From the NCBI GenBank assembly GCA_037349315.1, contig JBAIAC010000010.1, positions 33,086,001 through 33,150,000 on the forward strand: DNA of 64,000 bases, written 5' to 3'. Below the pieces are notes generated by a model that saw nothing but the letters and a program-made list of their open reading frames with translations, was not told where the DNA came from and ran no database searches. Made by a program: the position numbers and the translations under genes. Positions 32,398 to 42,767 of this stretch are shown here, piece after piece; positions within the stretch are counted from its first letter, which is position 1; the number at the start of each line of letters is the position of its first letter. This stretch comes from Chelydra serpentina (taxonomy: Eukaryota; Chordata; Testudines; Chelydridae).

Positions 32398-32925
32398 AGA
32401 ATTGCACTTCAACCTCTCTAATCACTCAGTAACAGACTTAAAGGTGGCCATTTTGCAACAGGAAAAACTTCAAAAACAGACTCCAACGAGAATCTGCCGA
32501 ACCTGAATTAATATGCAAACTAGATACCATTACCTTAGGTTTGAATATAGACTGGGAATGGGTTGGTCCTTACGTTAATAGAATCTATTTCCCCCAGTTA
32601 AATACGGTTAACACCTTTGTGTCAACTGTCTGTAATGGGCCATGTTGATTAACACTTCAAAAGTTTCTTTCCTACTGATAACAGTTCCTTTCAATTAATT
32701 AGCCTTTTACAGTTGGTATGGTTACTTCCACCTTTTCATGTTTCTTTGAATGTATAAATATCGTCCCACTGTATGTTCCATTCTATGCATCCGACGAAGC
32801 GGACTGTAGTCCATGAAAGCTTATGCTGAAATAAAATTGTTAATCTCTAAGGTGCCACAAGTATTCCTTTCTTATTTTTTTTGCTGACACAGACTAACAC
32901 GGCTACTACACTGAAACCTGTCCTG
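32398..32925 (+). mobile_element. Penelope-like element 3' end, decayed
   Basis: The nucleotide sequence matches the 11-kb right arm from CACTTCAACCTCTCTAATCA through the end of the endonuclease (frameshifted) and the tail CTAACACGGCTACTACACTG. The reading frame is broken. Single arm, not inverted. Confidence 0.8.
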
Positions 32926-33039
32926 TCAAAGTTTTTCCGAGGAGCTCTGTACGTGAAGCTAACATCTGGTCCTTGATTTTCTCTATGTCTATCACCTCTT
33001 TATCACTAGTCAATAGCCATAGCTTTAAACAGACATTGG

Positions 33040-33108
33040 GTGACATCCTGGTCCAACTGAAGGGAATGGCAAAACTCCCATTGACTTCAAAGAGGACAGG
33101 TTTTCACA
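33040..33108. repeat. Palindromic interspersed repeat
   Basis: GTGACATCCTGGTCCAACTG pairs with the reversed CTTCAAAGAGGACAGGTTTT over most of a 69-bp unit, with CAATGGGAGTTTTGCCATT-type sequence at the centre. Confidence 0.55.
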
Positions 33109-33768
33109 CACAGTACCCAGGTGAGTTCTAGTATTCTCTCATTTTTTTCAATGGTTGAGCTCTTCTGTTTCCATGGGAACTAGAAAGCATAGAGTAATTA
33201 AAAACAATAGAAGCTATTTAAAAGTTTGCTGACCATTTGAAATATGACTAAAGGTTTATTAGGGATTTACTCAAGTCTCAGTCTGAGAAATCAGAAAATG
33301 TTCATGTCCAGTCCTTACTTCATCTGAAGTATTTCTACCATCCTAAGCATAATTATACTTCATTGTTCAAAGACATGAAGTCTTTCCTACCATGTCTGCT
33401 TTCACTTAGGGCTGGTCTACACTAGGACTTTATGTCGAATTTAGCAGCGTTAACTCAAATTAACCCTGCACCCGTCCACACAACAAAGCTATTTATTTAG
33501 ACATAAAGGGCTCTTTAATTCGATTTCTGTACTCCCCGACAAGGGGAGTAGCGCTAAATTCGACATGGCCATGTTGAATTCGGGTTACTGTGGACGGAAT
33601 TTGACGCTAATAGCTCCGGGAGCTATCCCACAGTGCACCACTCTGTGGACACTCTCGACAGCAGTCCGAGCTCGGATGCTCTGACCAGCCACACAGGAAA
33701 AGCCCTGGGAAAATTTGAATTCCTTTTCCTGTCTGGCCAGTTTGAATCTCATTTCCTGTTTGGACATC

Positions 33769-34372
33769 ATGGCGAGCTCAGCAGCACTGGCAACGATGCA
33801 GAGCTCTCCAGCAGAGGTTACCATGCAGTACCAGAATAGAAGGAGGGCTCCAGCTTGGACTGATCGTGAAGTGTTGGATCTGATCGCTGTGTGGGGAGAT
33901 GAATCCGGCCTATCCGAGCTCCGATCCAAAAGACGGAATGCAAAAATTTATGAGCAAATATCCAAGGCAATGACGGAGAGAGGATACAGCCGGGATGCAA
34001 CGCAGTGCCGCGTGAAAATCAAGGAGCTGCGACAGGCGTACCAGAAGACCAAGGAGTCAAACGGACGCTCCAGATCCCAGCCCCAAACATGCCGTTTTTA
34101 CGAGGCACTGCATGCAATGCTAGGTGGTGCTGCCACCAATACCCCACCAGTGTCTGTGGACTCCGACGATGGGGTCTTATCTACGGCCACTTCGTCAGAG
34201 GTTTTCGCGGACGGTGAAGATGAGGAAGGAGATGAGGAGGATGGGGCAGTCAACAGCGCTTTCAACGCCTATTTCCCCGACAGCTAGGATCTCTTCATCA
34301 CCCTGACTGAGATCCCCTACCAACCCTCCCAAGGCAGTAACCTTGACCAGGAATCAGGGGAAGGATCAGTAG
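33769..34372 (+). pseudogene. Myb/SANT-like protein, exon 1 (E2), one nonsense codon
   Basis: Starts at ATG (MASSAALATMQSS), the likely ancestral start. The Myb/SANT-like domain RAPAWTDREVLDLIAVWGD ... QCRVKIKELRQAYQKTKESN is intact, with the acidic stretch EVFADGEDEEGDEEDGA after it. A TAG at 34285-34287 (codon 173) replaces a CAG in E1. Beyond it the frame stays open to the donor GATCAGTAG/GTGAGT at 34372. The exon is 604 nt, as in E1. A product ending at codon 172 would keep the DNA-binding domain but lose the coiled-coil tail. Confidence 0.87.
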
Positions 34373-34482
34373 GTGAGTGTTTTAAACATTTATTTTGAAT
34401 AGAATAGGCATGGTATGTTAGCAATGGGTTTTATTGCTTAGTTTGCCCTAGGTGCTTTAGTTTTCAGTCGTTGCCAGTGCAG

Positions 34483-34773
34483 CTACTCGAAAAGTCTGTC
34501 AATATGTCTGGGGATAGAGGAGAAATCCTCATCGGACATCTCCACGAAGGTCTCCTGGAGGTACTGTGAAAGCCTTTGCATCAGGTTCCCGGGGAGAGCG
34601 GCCTTATTGTCTCCTCCATGGTAGGAAACTTTTCCGCGCCAGGCTAGTAGCAGGTACTCCGGTATCATTGCCTTGCAAAGCATGGCGGCATACGGCCCTG
34701 GTGTTTGCTGGCATTCACGCAGCATACGGTCTTTCTCTGTCTCCGTAATCCTCATCAGAGTGATATCAGTCAT
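34483..34773 (-). CDS. Conserved 96-residue Harbinger third ORF (E2), function unknown
   Basis: Same start (MTDITLMRITETEK), same end (HIDRLFE) and same length as the E1 copy, with 76 of 96 residues identical. The substitutions cluster at residues 15-22 and after residue 61, while 23-61 is unchanged. It sits antisense in the intron (34373-35463) of the Myb-like gene and just downstream of an 80-bp tandem array. It is open although both other genes of this element carry stops. A BEN-like fold is a guess from spacing of hydrophobic, G and K.ALP positions. It could also be an exon of a larger, unseen gene. Confidence 0.72.
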   Translation of the reverse strand: MTDITLMRITETEKDRMLRECQQTPGPYAAMLCKAMIPEYLLLAWRGKVSYHGGDNKAALPGNLMQRLSQYLQETFVEMSDEDFSSIPRHIDRLFE

Positions 34774-34839
34774 GGTGCCCTGGTTTGAATTAGGGGTATT
34801 TTAGTATGGGGACTGATTGCCTGTTCCTTTAAATAACTC

Positions 34840-35165
34840 TACCCGGAGGTTTCCAGCCACGCGGTGGGGGCGGGGAGGTGAACCGTTCATGCTGAGCGGT
34901 TCGCGGGCAGCAGGCAGAGATCTTTCCCGGGACCAGCCACGTGGTGGGGGCGGGGAGGCGAACCATTCATGCTGAGCAGTTCGCGGGCAGCAGGCAGGGA
35001 TCTTTCCCAAGCACAGCCACGCGCTGTGGGCGGGGAGGTGAACCGTTCAAGCTGAGCGGTTCGCCGGCAGCTTGCAGGGATCTTTCCCGGGACCAGCCAC
35101 GCAGTGGGGCCGGGGAGGCAAACCGTTCAAGCTGATCGGTTTGCTGGCAGCAGGAACTGGCCACT
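34840..35165. repeat. 80-bp tandem array with dyad, upstream of third ORF (E2)
   Basis: There are four units at exactly 80-bp spacing, with the GAACCGTTCA-like core at 34880, 34960, 35040 and 35120. The dyad is GAACCGTTCATGCTGAGCGG-type, the counterpart of the E1 motif on the opposite strand. As in E1 the array lies just upstream of the third ORF in the Myb intron. Confidence 0.88.
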
Positions 35166-35463
35166 GCTAGGAGCTGTGCTTGGAACATGAAAGGAGGGCG
35201 CTGCTGTAAAGTAAGCTTTCAGCAGCCAAAAGTCTACGGCTTACCATGGCCTCCTGATAGCTGAATTCCGTTGTCCAGCCCCGCTTGTGTGATCTGTACA
35301 CCAAGACCCCAGGCACTCAATATAAAGACAGAAAATTCGACCTTGTACTGAGTGCACATGTGATAGGTAGTGTGCATGGTCTTGTTCACAGGGAAAGAGT
35401 ATATTCATTGTTCGCGAAAATGTATCTTTGTGAGGAATTCACTCCCTTTCTCCCATCCCACAG

Positions 35464-35888
35464 CTGCGAGTGTCTCCCGCACTACCCGTGCATCCCCCTC
35501 CCAGAGGCTGGCGCAGATCAGGCGGCGCAAAAAAAGAACTCGGGACGACATGTTCTCGGAACTGATGGTCTGTTCCCGAAATGAGGCGGCACAGTGGAGA
35601 GAGGACATCTCTCAGTACCGGCGAGCATTCAGTGAACGGGCGCAGAGGACTGAAGCTCGTGAGGACAGGTGGCGGCAGGAAGACCAGCAGGCTACTCAGA
35701 CGCTGCTGGGACTAATGCGGGAGCAAACGGACACGCTCCGGCGCCTTGTAGATGTTCTGCAGGACCGGAGGCAGGACGAAAGAGCCCCGCTCAATTTGAT
35801 TTCTAACCGCCCTCCCCTGCCACAAAGTCCCATCCCCCCCCTCACCCAAAGTCCCAAGAAGGAGGGGTGGCAGGGGCTGTGGAAATAA
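35464..35888 (+). pseudogene. Myb/SANT-like protein, exon 2 (E2)
   Basis: The acceptor CATCCCACAG precedes the exon; the phase-1 junction with exon 1 stays in frame. It encodes LAQIRRRKKRTRDDMFSEL, a charged coiled-coil-like segment (EDRWRQEDQQATQTLLGLM, REQTDTLRRLVDVLQDR) and a Pro-rich end finishing KEGWQGLWK. It is intact in itself but lies downstream of the exon 1 nonsense codon. It is shorter at the C terminus than E1 exon 2. Confidence 0.82.
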
Positions 35889-36640
35889 TCACTCCACCCC
35901 TGCGGACTGCTCAAGTAGCAGAAGGCTCTCATTCCCCAAGATTTGATGGGTCCTTTCCTTCCCTCCAACCTGTGCTGTCCTTAATAAAAATTAATTTTCT
36001 GTTAAGTACTGTTTCCTTGATTTCCTTTTAAAGGACGGTGTGCTTGAAGGGGGGAAAGAGGGTTGGTAATTGGAGACGATAGGCGCCTTTACCAGGGTAC
36101 AGACAGGGGGGCAGGTTCACCAGAACGTCACACTCACATTGCATTCACTAGGCACCGTGGTCATTCTGGGAGGTGGTTTTCATGTTCTGTGAATTTGTGG
36201 TGGGGGAGGGCGGTTACAGATCTTATGCAGCGGTCAGTAGCCTGCACGACAGAGCCACGCAGCAGGGGATCTGTAACCGCCATCCCCGGCCACAGAGTCA
36301 CATAGCCCCCCCCCCCCCCCCCCCCCGAGTTCCAAAAAGGAGGGGTGGCAGGCTCCATTGAAACAAGCAGTCCACCACTGCGGACTGCTCTAGGAGTAGA
36401 AGCCTGTCATTCCCCGAGTTTGGAAGCGTCCTTTCCATCACTCCACCCGCTCCCCAACCGCAGCATGCGTCCCAGTTTCAACCCCTTACTGAGAAATCCT
36501 TAATAAAGAAGACGGTTTTAATGAACAATGTTGCATTTATTTTATTTTTAAAGCAGTGTAGGAAGGGGGGAAAGGGGTTTTGTAATTGGAGAGGATAGGC
36601 AACATTAGCTGGGTAAATAAACATAGGCAGGTTCAGGTTC
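35822..36640. repeat. Direct duplication of the Myb-like 3' end and 3' UTR (E2)
   Basis: The stretch from the Pro-rich end of exon 2 through the poly(A) signal to ATTGGAGACGATAGGC (about 35822-36085) is repeated at about 36300-36600 (CCAAAAAGGAGGGGTGGCAG, ACTGCGGACTGCTCTAGGAG, ATTGGAGAGGATAGGC). The second copy is diverged. A poly(C) run at about 36307-36327 marks its left part. Confidence 0.75.
35983..35988 (+). terminator. Poly(A) signal AATAAA for E2 Myb-like gene
   Basis: AATAAA about 95 bp after the exon 2 stop. A second one at 36502-36507 lies in the duplicated 3' UTR. Confidence 0.6.
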
Positions 36641-36660
36641 TGCTTACACAAAGGTAATAG

Positions 36661-37944
36661 TCACAGGTTACCCTGCTTACTCTGGAAGCTAGCTTTCAAA
36701 GCTTCCCGGATGCGCAGTGCGTCCCGCTGTGCTCTTCTAATCGCCTGGGTGTCTGGCTGCGCGTAATCAGCAACCAGGCGATTTGCCTCAACCTCCCACC
36801 CCGCCATAAACGTCTCCCCCTTGCTCTCACAGAGATTGTGGAGCACACAGCAAGCTGCAATCACAATGGGGATATTGGTTTGGTTGAGATCAGAGCGAGT
36901 CAATAAGCTTCTCCATCTCCCCTTCAGACGTCCAAAAGCACACTCCACCACCATTCTGCACTTGCTCAGACGGTAGTTGAAGAGCTCCTTTTCACTGTCC
37001 AGGGCGCCTGTGTATGGCTTCATGAGGCAGGGCATTAGCGGGTAGGCTGGGTCCCCAAGGATCACTATAGGCATCTCCACATCCCCAATAGTTATTTTGT
37101 GCTCCGGGAAGTAAATACCTTCCTGCAGCCGTCTAAAGAGACCAGAGTTCCTGAAAACGCGAGCGTCATGAACCTTGCCCGGCCATCCGACGTTGATGTT
37201 GGTAAAACGTCCTTTATGGTCCACCAGTGCTTGCAGCACCATAGAAAAGTAGCCCTTTCGGTTAATGTACTGGCTGCCCTGGTGCTCCGGTCCCAGGATA
37301 GGGATGTGAGTTCCATCAATAGCCCCACCGCAGTTTGGGAATCCCATCGCAGCGAAGCCATCTATGATCACCTGCACGTTTCCCAGGGTCACTACCTTTG
37401 AGAGCAGTAGCTCAACGATTGCATTGGCTACTTGCATCACAGCAAACCCCACGGTAGACTTGCCCACTCCAAATTGATTCGCAACTGACCGGTAGCTGTC
37501 AGGCGTTGCAAGCTTCCAGAAGGCTATGGCCACTCGCTTCTGGACAGTCAGGGCTGCTCACATCCGGGTGTCCTGGCGTTTAAGGGCAGGGGACAGCAAC
37601 TCACAAAGTTCCAGGAAAGTGCCCTTACGCATCCGAAAGTTTCGCAGCCACTGGGATTCATCCCAGACCTGCAGCACTATGCGGTCCCACCAGTCAGTGC
37701 TTGTTTCCCTTGCCCAGAATCGCCGTTCCACAGCATCAACATGACCCACTGCCACCATGATGTCCAGCGTGCGGGGTCCTGTGGTTTCTGAGAGGTGTGT
37801 GCCCATCTCAGAGTCAATGTCCTCACGGCACTTCCGTTGCCTCCTCCCCCGATTTATCAGCATCTGCCTCTGGAAAAGGGGGACGATAAAGCGCAAGGTG
37901 TTGACAACGGACAGAACAGCAGCGATGATCGCAGAGGGCTCCAT
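36661..37944 (-). pseudogene. PIF/Harbinger DDE transposase (E2), one nonsense codon
   Basis: This is a 427-codon gene equal in length to E1, starting MEPSAIIAAVLS. One TGA at 37558-37560 (codon 129) stands where E1 has CGA (Arg), a C-to-T change at a CpG. Before and after it the frame is open. The catalytic motifs remain: GGAIDGTHIPI, GWPGKVHDARVF, ILGDPAYPL and RMVVECAFGRLKGRW, then CCVLHNLC. A downstream start at MAIAFWKLATPDSYRSV would keep the DDE core but lose the N-terminal third, so the copy is probably inactive. Confidence 0.9.
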
Positions 37945-38144
37945 GCTTGCGGTCCTGTGGCGTCCGCGCTGTCAATCACCAGAAAAGGGTGCGAAGTGAT
38001 TGCCCACCGGCGCTTTCACGGAGGGAGGGCGGGAGTGAGGGTTGAATGACGACATTTACCCAAAACCACCCTCGACACATTTTTTGCCCCAGCAGGCATT
38101 GGGGGCTCGACCCAGAATTCCAATGGGCAGCGGGGACTGCAGGA

Positions 38145-38167
38145 ACTGTGGGATAGCTACCCACAGT
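38145..38167. repeat. Subterminal palindrome, transposase-side end of E2
   Basis: ACTGTGGGATAGCTACCCAC is the start of the same 23-nt dyad as at 1176-1198. Confidence 0.6.
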
Positions 38168-38445
38168 GCACCGCTTGCAATGTCGACGCTTGCCCCGTTA
38201 GTGTGGACTCACAAACGCGAATTACTGTCCTTAGTGTGGATTCACACGTTCGACTTTGTAATATCGGTTTCACAAGTTCGATTTAAATAAATTCGAACTA
38301 CTCTCGTAGTATAGACATACCCTAAAACATCTTAAATGTTGAGTGACAAGAATCCATTCCTGTTGCCGTGTGCTGTTATATCTAATTCTCTTACCAGATC
38401 CTTTTGCTGATTTACCCTGAAAGAGTTATTTGTCCTGTATGACAC

Positions 38446-39182
38446 TGTGGCGGGGTTTGCACTCCATTGCCCCTCCGAGATGCAGGGGGCTAGGAGGTAC
38501 CCTGCCTGTCTAGTTCCCAGTCCGATTTTTATGCCACTCCTGGCAGCCCGTCCAGCGGGACTCAATGGCCAGAGTCCCCCTTAGTCTCTTCCCCTGAAGG
38601 GACAGCACGGCCTAGGGGCCTAGGTTACTTCAGGGTGCCTTCCCAGTCAGGTAAGGCAGTCTTGAGTTCTGAGCTTGGGGCCCGTCCCCCCAAGGGCGGC
38701 GGTCCTCAGTAGGGGACCTGGGGCCCAACCCAGGGCCTTAACAGCGGGTAACACAGCCCGCCAGGGTCAGTGGGGAATCCCACTGAAACACGCTGCCCTC
38801 ACTGGGGTGGGAGGTACCACTCCCGCACCCCCCCTGGGTCACTTCCTACCGGCTCTTTTGATGCAGTAGTCCATGTGCTTTCTGAGCCCCCAGGCTCCTC
38901 AGTTCCCTGAACTTCCTGGGGTTCCAGTAGCGGCTGGCCTCCAGTCCCGGTCCTGGGCTCTTTAGCTCTCCCTGCTAAGGGCGGCCCTAGCTCCTGGGCT
39001 GGAGCCTCTGCTGGGCATCCTTCCTCCTCAGCAGCCAGCCCTGACTGAGCAGCTCTGCAGGCTTTTATACCTGGCCCCCTGCTGGAGCATGCCCAGCAGG
39101 GCCTCAGGGGCGTGGCTTCCTCTGCCAGCAGAGAAGGGCTAACTCTCTCATGGCCAGTGCGGGGCCAGTCTTCCCCATCACA
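38446..39182 (-). mobile_element. Solo LTR, minus strand (737 bp)
   Basis: On the minus strand it starts TGTGATGGGGAAG and ends CCCCGCCACA, flanked by a perfect 5-bp duplication GACAC at 38441-38445 and 39183-39187. A TATA-like GGTATAAAAGC is near 39062-39072 on the minus strand. No internal retroviral genes adjoin, so it is a solo LTR. The 131-codon ORF on its minus strand is not a recognised gene. Confidence 0.85.
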
Positions 39183-39187
39183 GACAC

Positions 39188-40040
39188 AATCCAAATGAAA
39201 CGAACAACTAATTATATGCTATTATAAAGTACCTGGTTATGATGAAATATATTGTGGCACCCCTAAGCTTGTCTAGCCAATTGTTGGTAGAGACAAGTGA
39301 GGGCTTGTTCCTGCACTGATGGTTACTGTTGCTATGGGTTCTCTAAAAAGAAGAAAATGGAGGGAGAATGGGGTGTGGGATGGTCCGGTAAAATAATCTA
39401 CAGTAAGTGATTAATGCAATTTACCAACCATGACAAAGTCTTCAAAGCCTTGTGCCACCTCCCGCAGAAAGTTTATAGACAGGTTTGAAATCTAGCCAGG
39501 TGTGTCAAATAAGAATGGAGTTTAGGAAACGGAAAGTGTTAGCTGACAGTGTTAGCTCACGCTGAAGTACAGCTTGGTCAAACTTCTAGCCTCATCTCAG
39601 TCTTTTGGTAAAAGAAAGACCTTTCATTCAGAGTATAGATTGTGAAAGTGGTGACAGCATATACTACTACAGTACTTTTAAAAAATGGGGTGAAACCATT
39701 TTCTTTTTCTTATTTAAATGTCAGAGCAATCGAAATCAGTATACATTTCAGATGATGCAAATGAGGAGTTACACTAGAGTACCCTAGAGACCTCTCCTGC
39801 AGAGTGGTGATTTTGTTATTAATATTTTGTCCCTTTATGCTTTCTGCCGGTAAACCTGAGAACGTTCATTACTAGAAAATGAATAGGAATGGCAAGGCAT
39901 TCACCTCGGACTGTTGCTTCTAATAACAGGAATGGGACATATGCAAATGTGAGGAAAACATGCAGCTATAGGTTTCTTTGATGGGAAATACGAGATTTCT
40001 TCTAGGGGTGAGAATTCACTTCTGTGTCCCTGCCTAATCA
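39188..40040. other. No gene; unique DNA
   Basis: No gene or recognised repeat. Confidence 0.5.
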
Positions 40041-40082
40041 TTCCCTGATCTCATAGACTCATAGACTTTAAGGTCAGAAGGG

Positions 40083-40207
40083 GTCAAGTATCAGAGGGGT
40101 AGCCGTGTGAGTCTGGATCTGTAGAAGCGACAAAGAGTCCTGTGGCACCTTATAGACTTACAGATATGTTAGTCTATAAGGTGCCACAGGACTCTTTGTC
40201 GCTACTA
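40083..40207. mobile_element. 125-bp fold-back Penelope tail inside CR1 3' UTR
   Basis: The left arm is a reversed tail (ATCAGAGGGGTAGCCGTGTG... GGCACCTTATAGAC). The right arm is an inverted partial copy (GTCTATAAGGTGCCACAGGA). A 13-bp duplication AAGGTCAGAAGGG flanks it at 40070-40082 and 40208-40220. Confidence 0.85.
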
Positions 40208-40315
40208 AAGGTCAGAAGGGACCATTATGATCATCTAGTCTGACCTCCTGCACAATGCTTGGTACTGAGCTTAAATAATTCCTCTCCCTCCCTGGTATTT
40301 ATCCCTCTGATATAT

Positions 40316-41323
40316 TTAAAGAGAGCAATCATATCTCCCCTCAACCAAGGTAAACAAACCAAGCTCCTTGAGTCTCCTTTCATAAGACAGGTTTTCCATT
40401 CCTCGGATCATCCTAATGGCCCTTCTTTGTACTTGTTCCAGTTTGAATTCATCCTTCTTAAACATGGGAGACCAGAACTGCACACAGTATTTCACCAATG
40501 CCTTGTACAACGGTACTAACACCTCCTTATCTCTACTGGAAATACCTCGCCTAATGCATCCCAAGGCCGCATTAGCTTTTTTTATGGCCATATCACATTG
40601 ACGGCTCATAGTCATCCTGTGATCAACCAGGACTCCGAGGTCCCTCTCCTCTTCTGTTACTTCCAACTGACGTGTCCCTAGTTTATAACTAAAATTCTTG
40701 TTATTAATCCCTAAATGCATAACCTTACCCTTCTCACTATTACATTTCATCCTATTACTATTACTCCAGTTTACATCGAAGAAGGAGATCAGGTTGGTTT
40801 GGCACAATCTACCTTTTGTAAAACCATGTTGTAATTTGTCCCACTTGTCATTGACCTCAATGTCCTTAACTACTTTCTCCTTCAAAATTTTTTCCAAGAC
40901 CTTGCATACTACAGATGTCAAACTAACAGGCCTGTAGTTACCCGGGTCACATTTTTTCCCTTTCTTAAAAATAGGAACTATATTAGCAATTCTCCAGTCA
41001 AATGGTACAACCCCTGAGTTTACAGATTCATTAATATTTTTTGCTAATGGGCTTGCAATTTCATGTGCCAGTTCCTTTAATATTCTTGGATGAAGATTAT
41101 CTGGGCCCCCCAATTTACTCCCATTAAGCTGTTCGAGTTTGGCTTCTACCTCGGATATGGTAATATCTATCTCCATATCCTTATTCCCATTTGTCATGCC
41201 GTCATTATCCCCAAGCTCCTCATTAGCCTCATTAAAGACTGAGGCAAAGTATTTGTTTAGATATTGTGCCATGCCTAGATCATCCTTAACCTCCACTCCA
41301 TCCTCAGTGTTTAGCGGTCCCAC
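40316..41323 (-). pseudogene. CR1 ORF2 reverse transcriptase, palm deleted
   Basis: The 335-codon open frame holds RT motifs VVPFDWRIANIVPIFKKGK and DPGNYRPVSLTSVVCKVLEK, then WDKLQHGFTKGRLCQTNLIS. At about 40775 it jumps to NCNSEKGKVMHLG-type sequence and LEVTEEERDLGVLVDHRM. The segment that should hold the catalytic FADD box is missing, yet the frame continues. It then runs through the thumb region to NLSYERRLKELGLFTL. Not functional as a reverse transcriptase. Confidence 0.87.
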
Positions 41324-41622
41324 TTCTTCTTTCTTGTTTTCTTCCTATTTATATGGCTATAAAACCTTTTACTATTGGTTTTAATTCCATTTGCAAGGTC
41401 TAACTCTATATGACTTTTAGCCCTTCTCACTTTATCCCTACATGCTCTGACCTCAATAAGGTAGCTTTCTTTGCTGATCCCTCCCATCTTCCACTCCTTG
41501 TATGCTTTCTGCTTCTTCTTAATCACCTCTCTGAGATGCTTGCTCATCCAGCTTGGTCTAAAAGTCCTGCCAATGAATTTTTTTCCCTTTCTTGGGATAC
41601 AGGCTTCTGATAGCTTCTGCAA
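41311..41622 (-). pseudogene. CR1 ORF2, linker between endonuclease and reverse transcriptase
   Basis: GRTFRPSWMSKHLREVIKKK and KEWKMGGISKESYLIEVRAC match the region between the two CR1 ORF2 domains. It is separated from the RT part by a frameshift near 41320, and from the endonuclease part by a stop near 41640. Confidence 0.8.
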
Positions 41623-41640
41623 CTTTAACCTGAAATAATC

Positions 41641-41871
41641 TCAGGCCTCCTCTGCCTTTAGATATGTAAATTCTTTAGTCCAATCCACTTCCTTAACTAA
41701 CTGCCTTAATTTATTAAAGTTAGCCCTTTTGAAATCAAAAACCCTAGTCTCAGATTTATTTTTGTTTATCCTTCCATTTAGTTTGAACTGAATTACCTCA
41801 TGATCGCTCAAGCCAAGGTTGCCCCCTACAACCGTTTCTTCTATGAGGTCCTCACTACTCACCAAAACCAA
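41641..41871 (-). pseudogene. CR1 ORF2, endonuclease C-terminal part
   Basis: It contains GLSDHEVIQFKLNG, which holds the SDH motif of apurinic-type LINE endonucleases, and VFDFKRANFNKLRQLV. It is separated from the first part by a frame break at about 41880-41950. Confidence 0.8.
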
Positions 41872-41958
41872 ATCTAATATGGCATCCCCTCTTGTTGGTT
41901 CAGCAACTACTTGGGAAGGAATCCATCAACTATAACGTCTAGGAAAATCTGAGCCCTA

Positions 41959-42750
41959 TTATTTATTACTAGCACTTGTTCTCCAATCTATATCTGGGAA
42001 GTTGAAGTCTCCCATGATCACGCAGTTCCCATTAGTATTTACTTCATTAAAAACATTAAAGAGGTCTCTATCCATATCCAAATTAGATCCCGGTGGTCTA
42101 TAGCACACCCCAAGCACTATCCCAGGGGAGGTTCTAGTTTTCTTCCCCAATGTGATTTTTGCCCAGACAGACTCTGTCTTATCTATTCCATCACTTTTTA
42201 TTTCTTTACAGTCTACCTCATCATTGCTATACAATGCTACTCCACCACCTTTACCTTTATTTCTGTCCTTCCTAAACAGCACATACCCTGCAATACCTGT
42301 ACTCCAGTCATGACTGCTATTCCACCATGTTTCTGTTATTCCTATAATATCTGGTTTCACTTCCTGGACCAGTAGCCTGGCATAGTCTCCCTTGATTCGT
42401 TCCAGCGAGAATCTAGCCGTATCATTTGTTCCTACATGAAGGATGATCAATGGAGTCTTTCCTGCTCCCTTTAGGATCCTCTTCAACCTCAGGTCCGCAT
42501 CCCGTATCTTAGCACCCAGTAGATAGCACACCCTTCTGTTCTCTGGATCAGCTCTGGTTACAGGTCTGTCTATTCTTCTAAGTAAGGAGTCCCCAATCAC
42601 GTAGACTTGCCTTTTCCTGGTGACAATGTGATTCTCCGGTCTATCCCCTGTTCCCTCTGGCTGCAAGTCCTTTCCATTCCTATTTTCCCTTGTAATCCTC
42701 TTCAACCCATCCTGTATCCTCCGGGGGCTCATATTTGGTGTTGTCTCCAT
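41959..42750 (-). pseudogene. CR1 ORF1 esterase-like domain fused in frame to ORF2 endonuclease
   Basis: The N-terminal half has VYVIGDSLLRRIDRPVTRA and KTPLIILHVGTNDTARFSLE, the SGNH/esterase-like region of CR1 ORF1 proteins (GDSL block and GTND block). Directly after DYARLLVQEVK the sequence becomes the ORF2 endonuclease: PDIIGITETWW, GGGVALYSNDEVDCKEI, GVCYRPPGSN and CVIMGDFNFPDIDWRT. A deletion removed the end of ORF1 and start of ORF2 and left one continuous 263-codon frame. This is normally two proteins, so the copy is abnormal. Confidence 0.87.
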
Positions 42751-42767
42751 CGACTCTTCCCCTTTTC

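Larger units (their letters stand above)
33409..38322 (-). mobile_element. Complete PIF/Harbinger DNA transposon, copy E2 (inverted relative to E1)
   Basis: The left end is GGGCTGGTCTACACTAGG, and the right end in reverse complement is GGGTATGTCTATACTACG. TTA lies outside the left end and TAA outside the right, an imperfect duplication. The element is 4914 bp long and has the same gene order as E1 in reverse. The transposase and Myb-like genes each carry one nonsense codon, while the third ORF is open. Orientation given follows the transposase. Confidence 0.92.
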
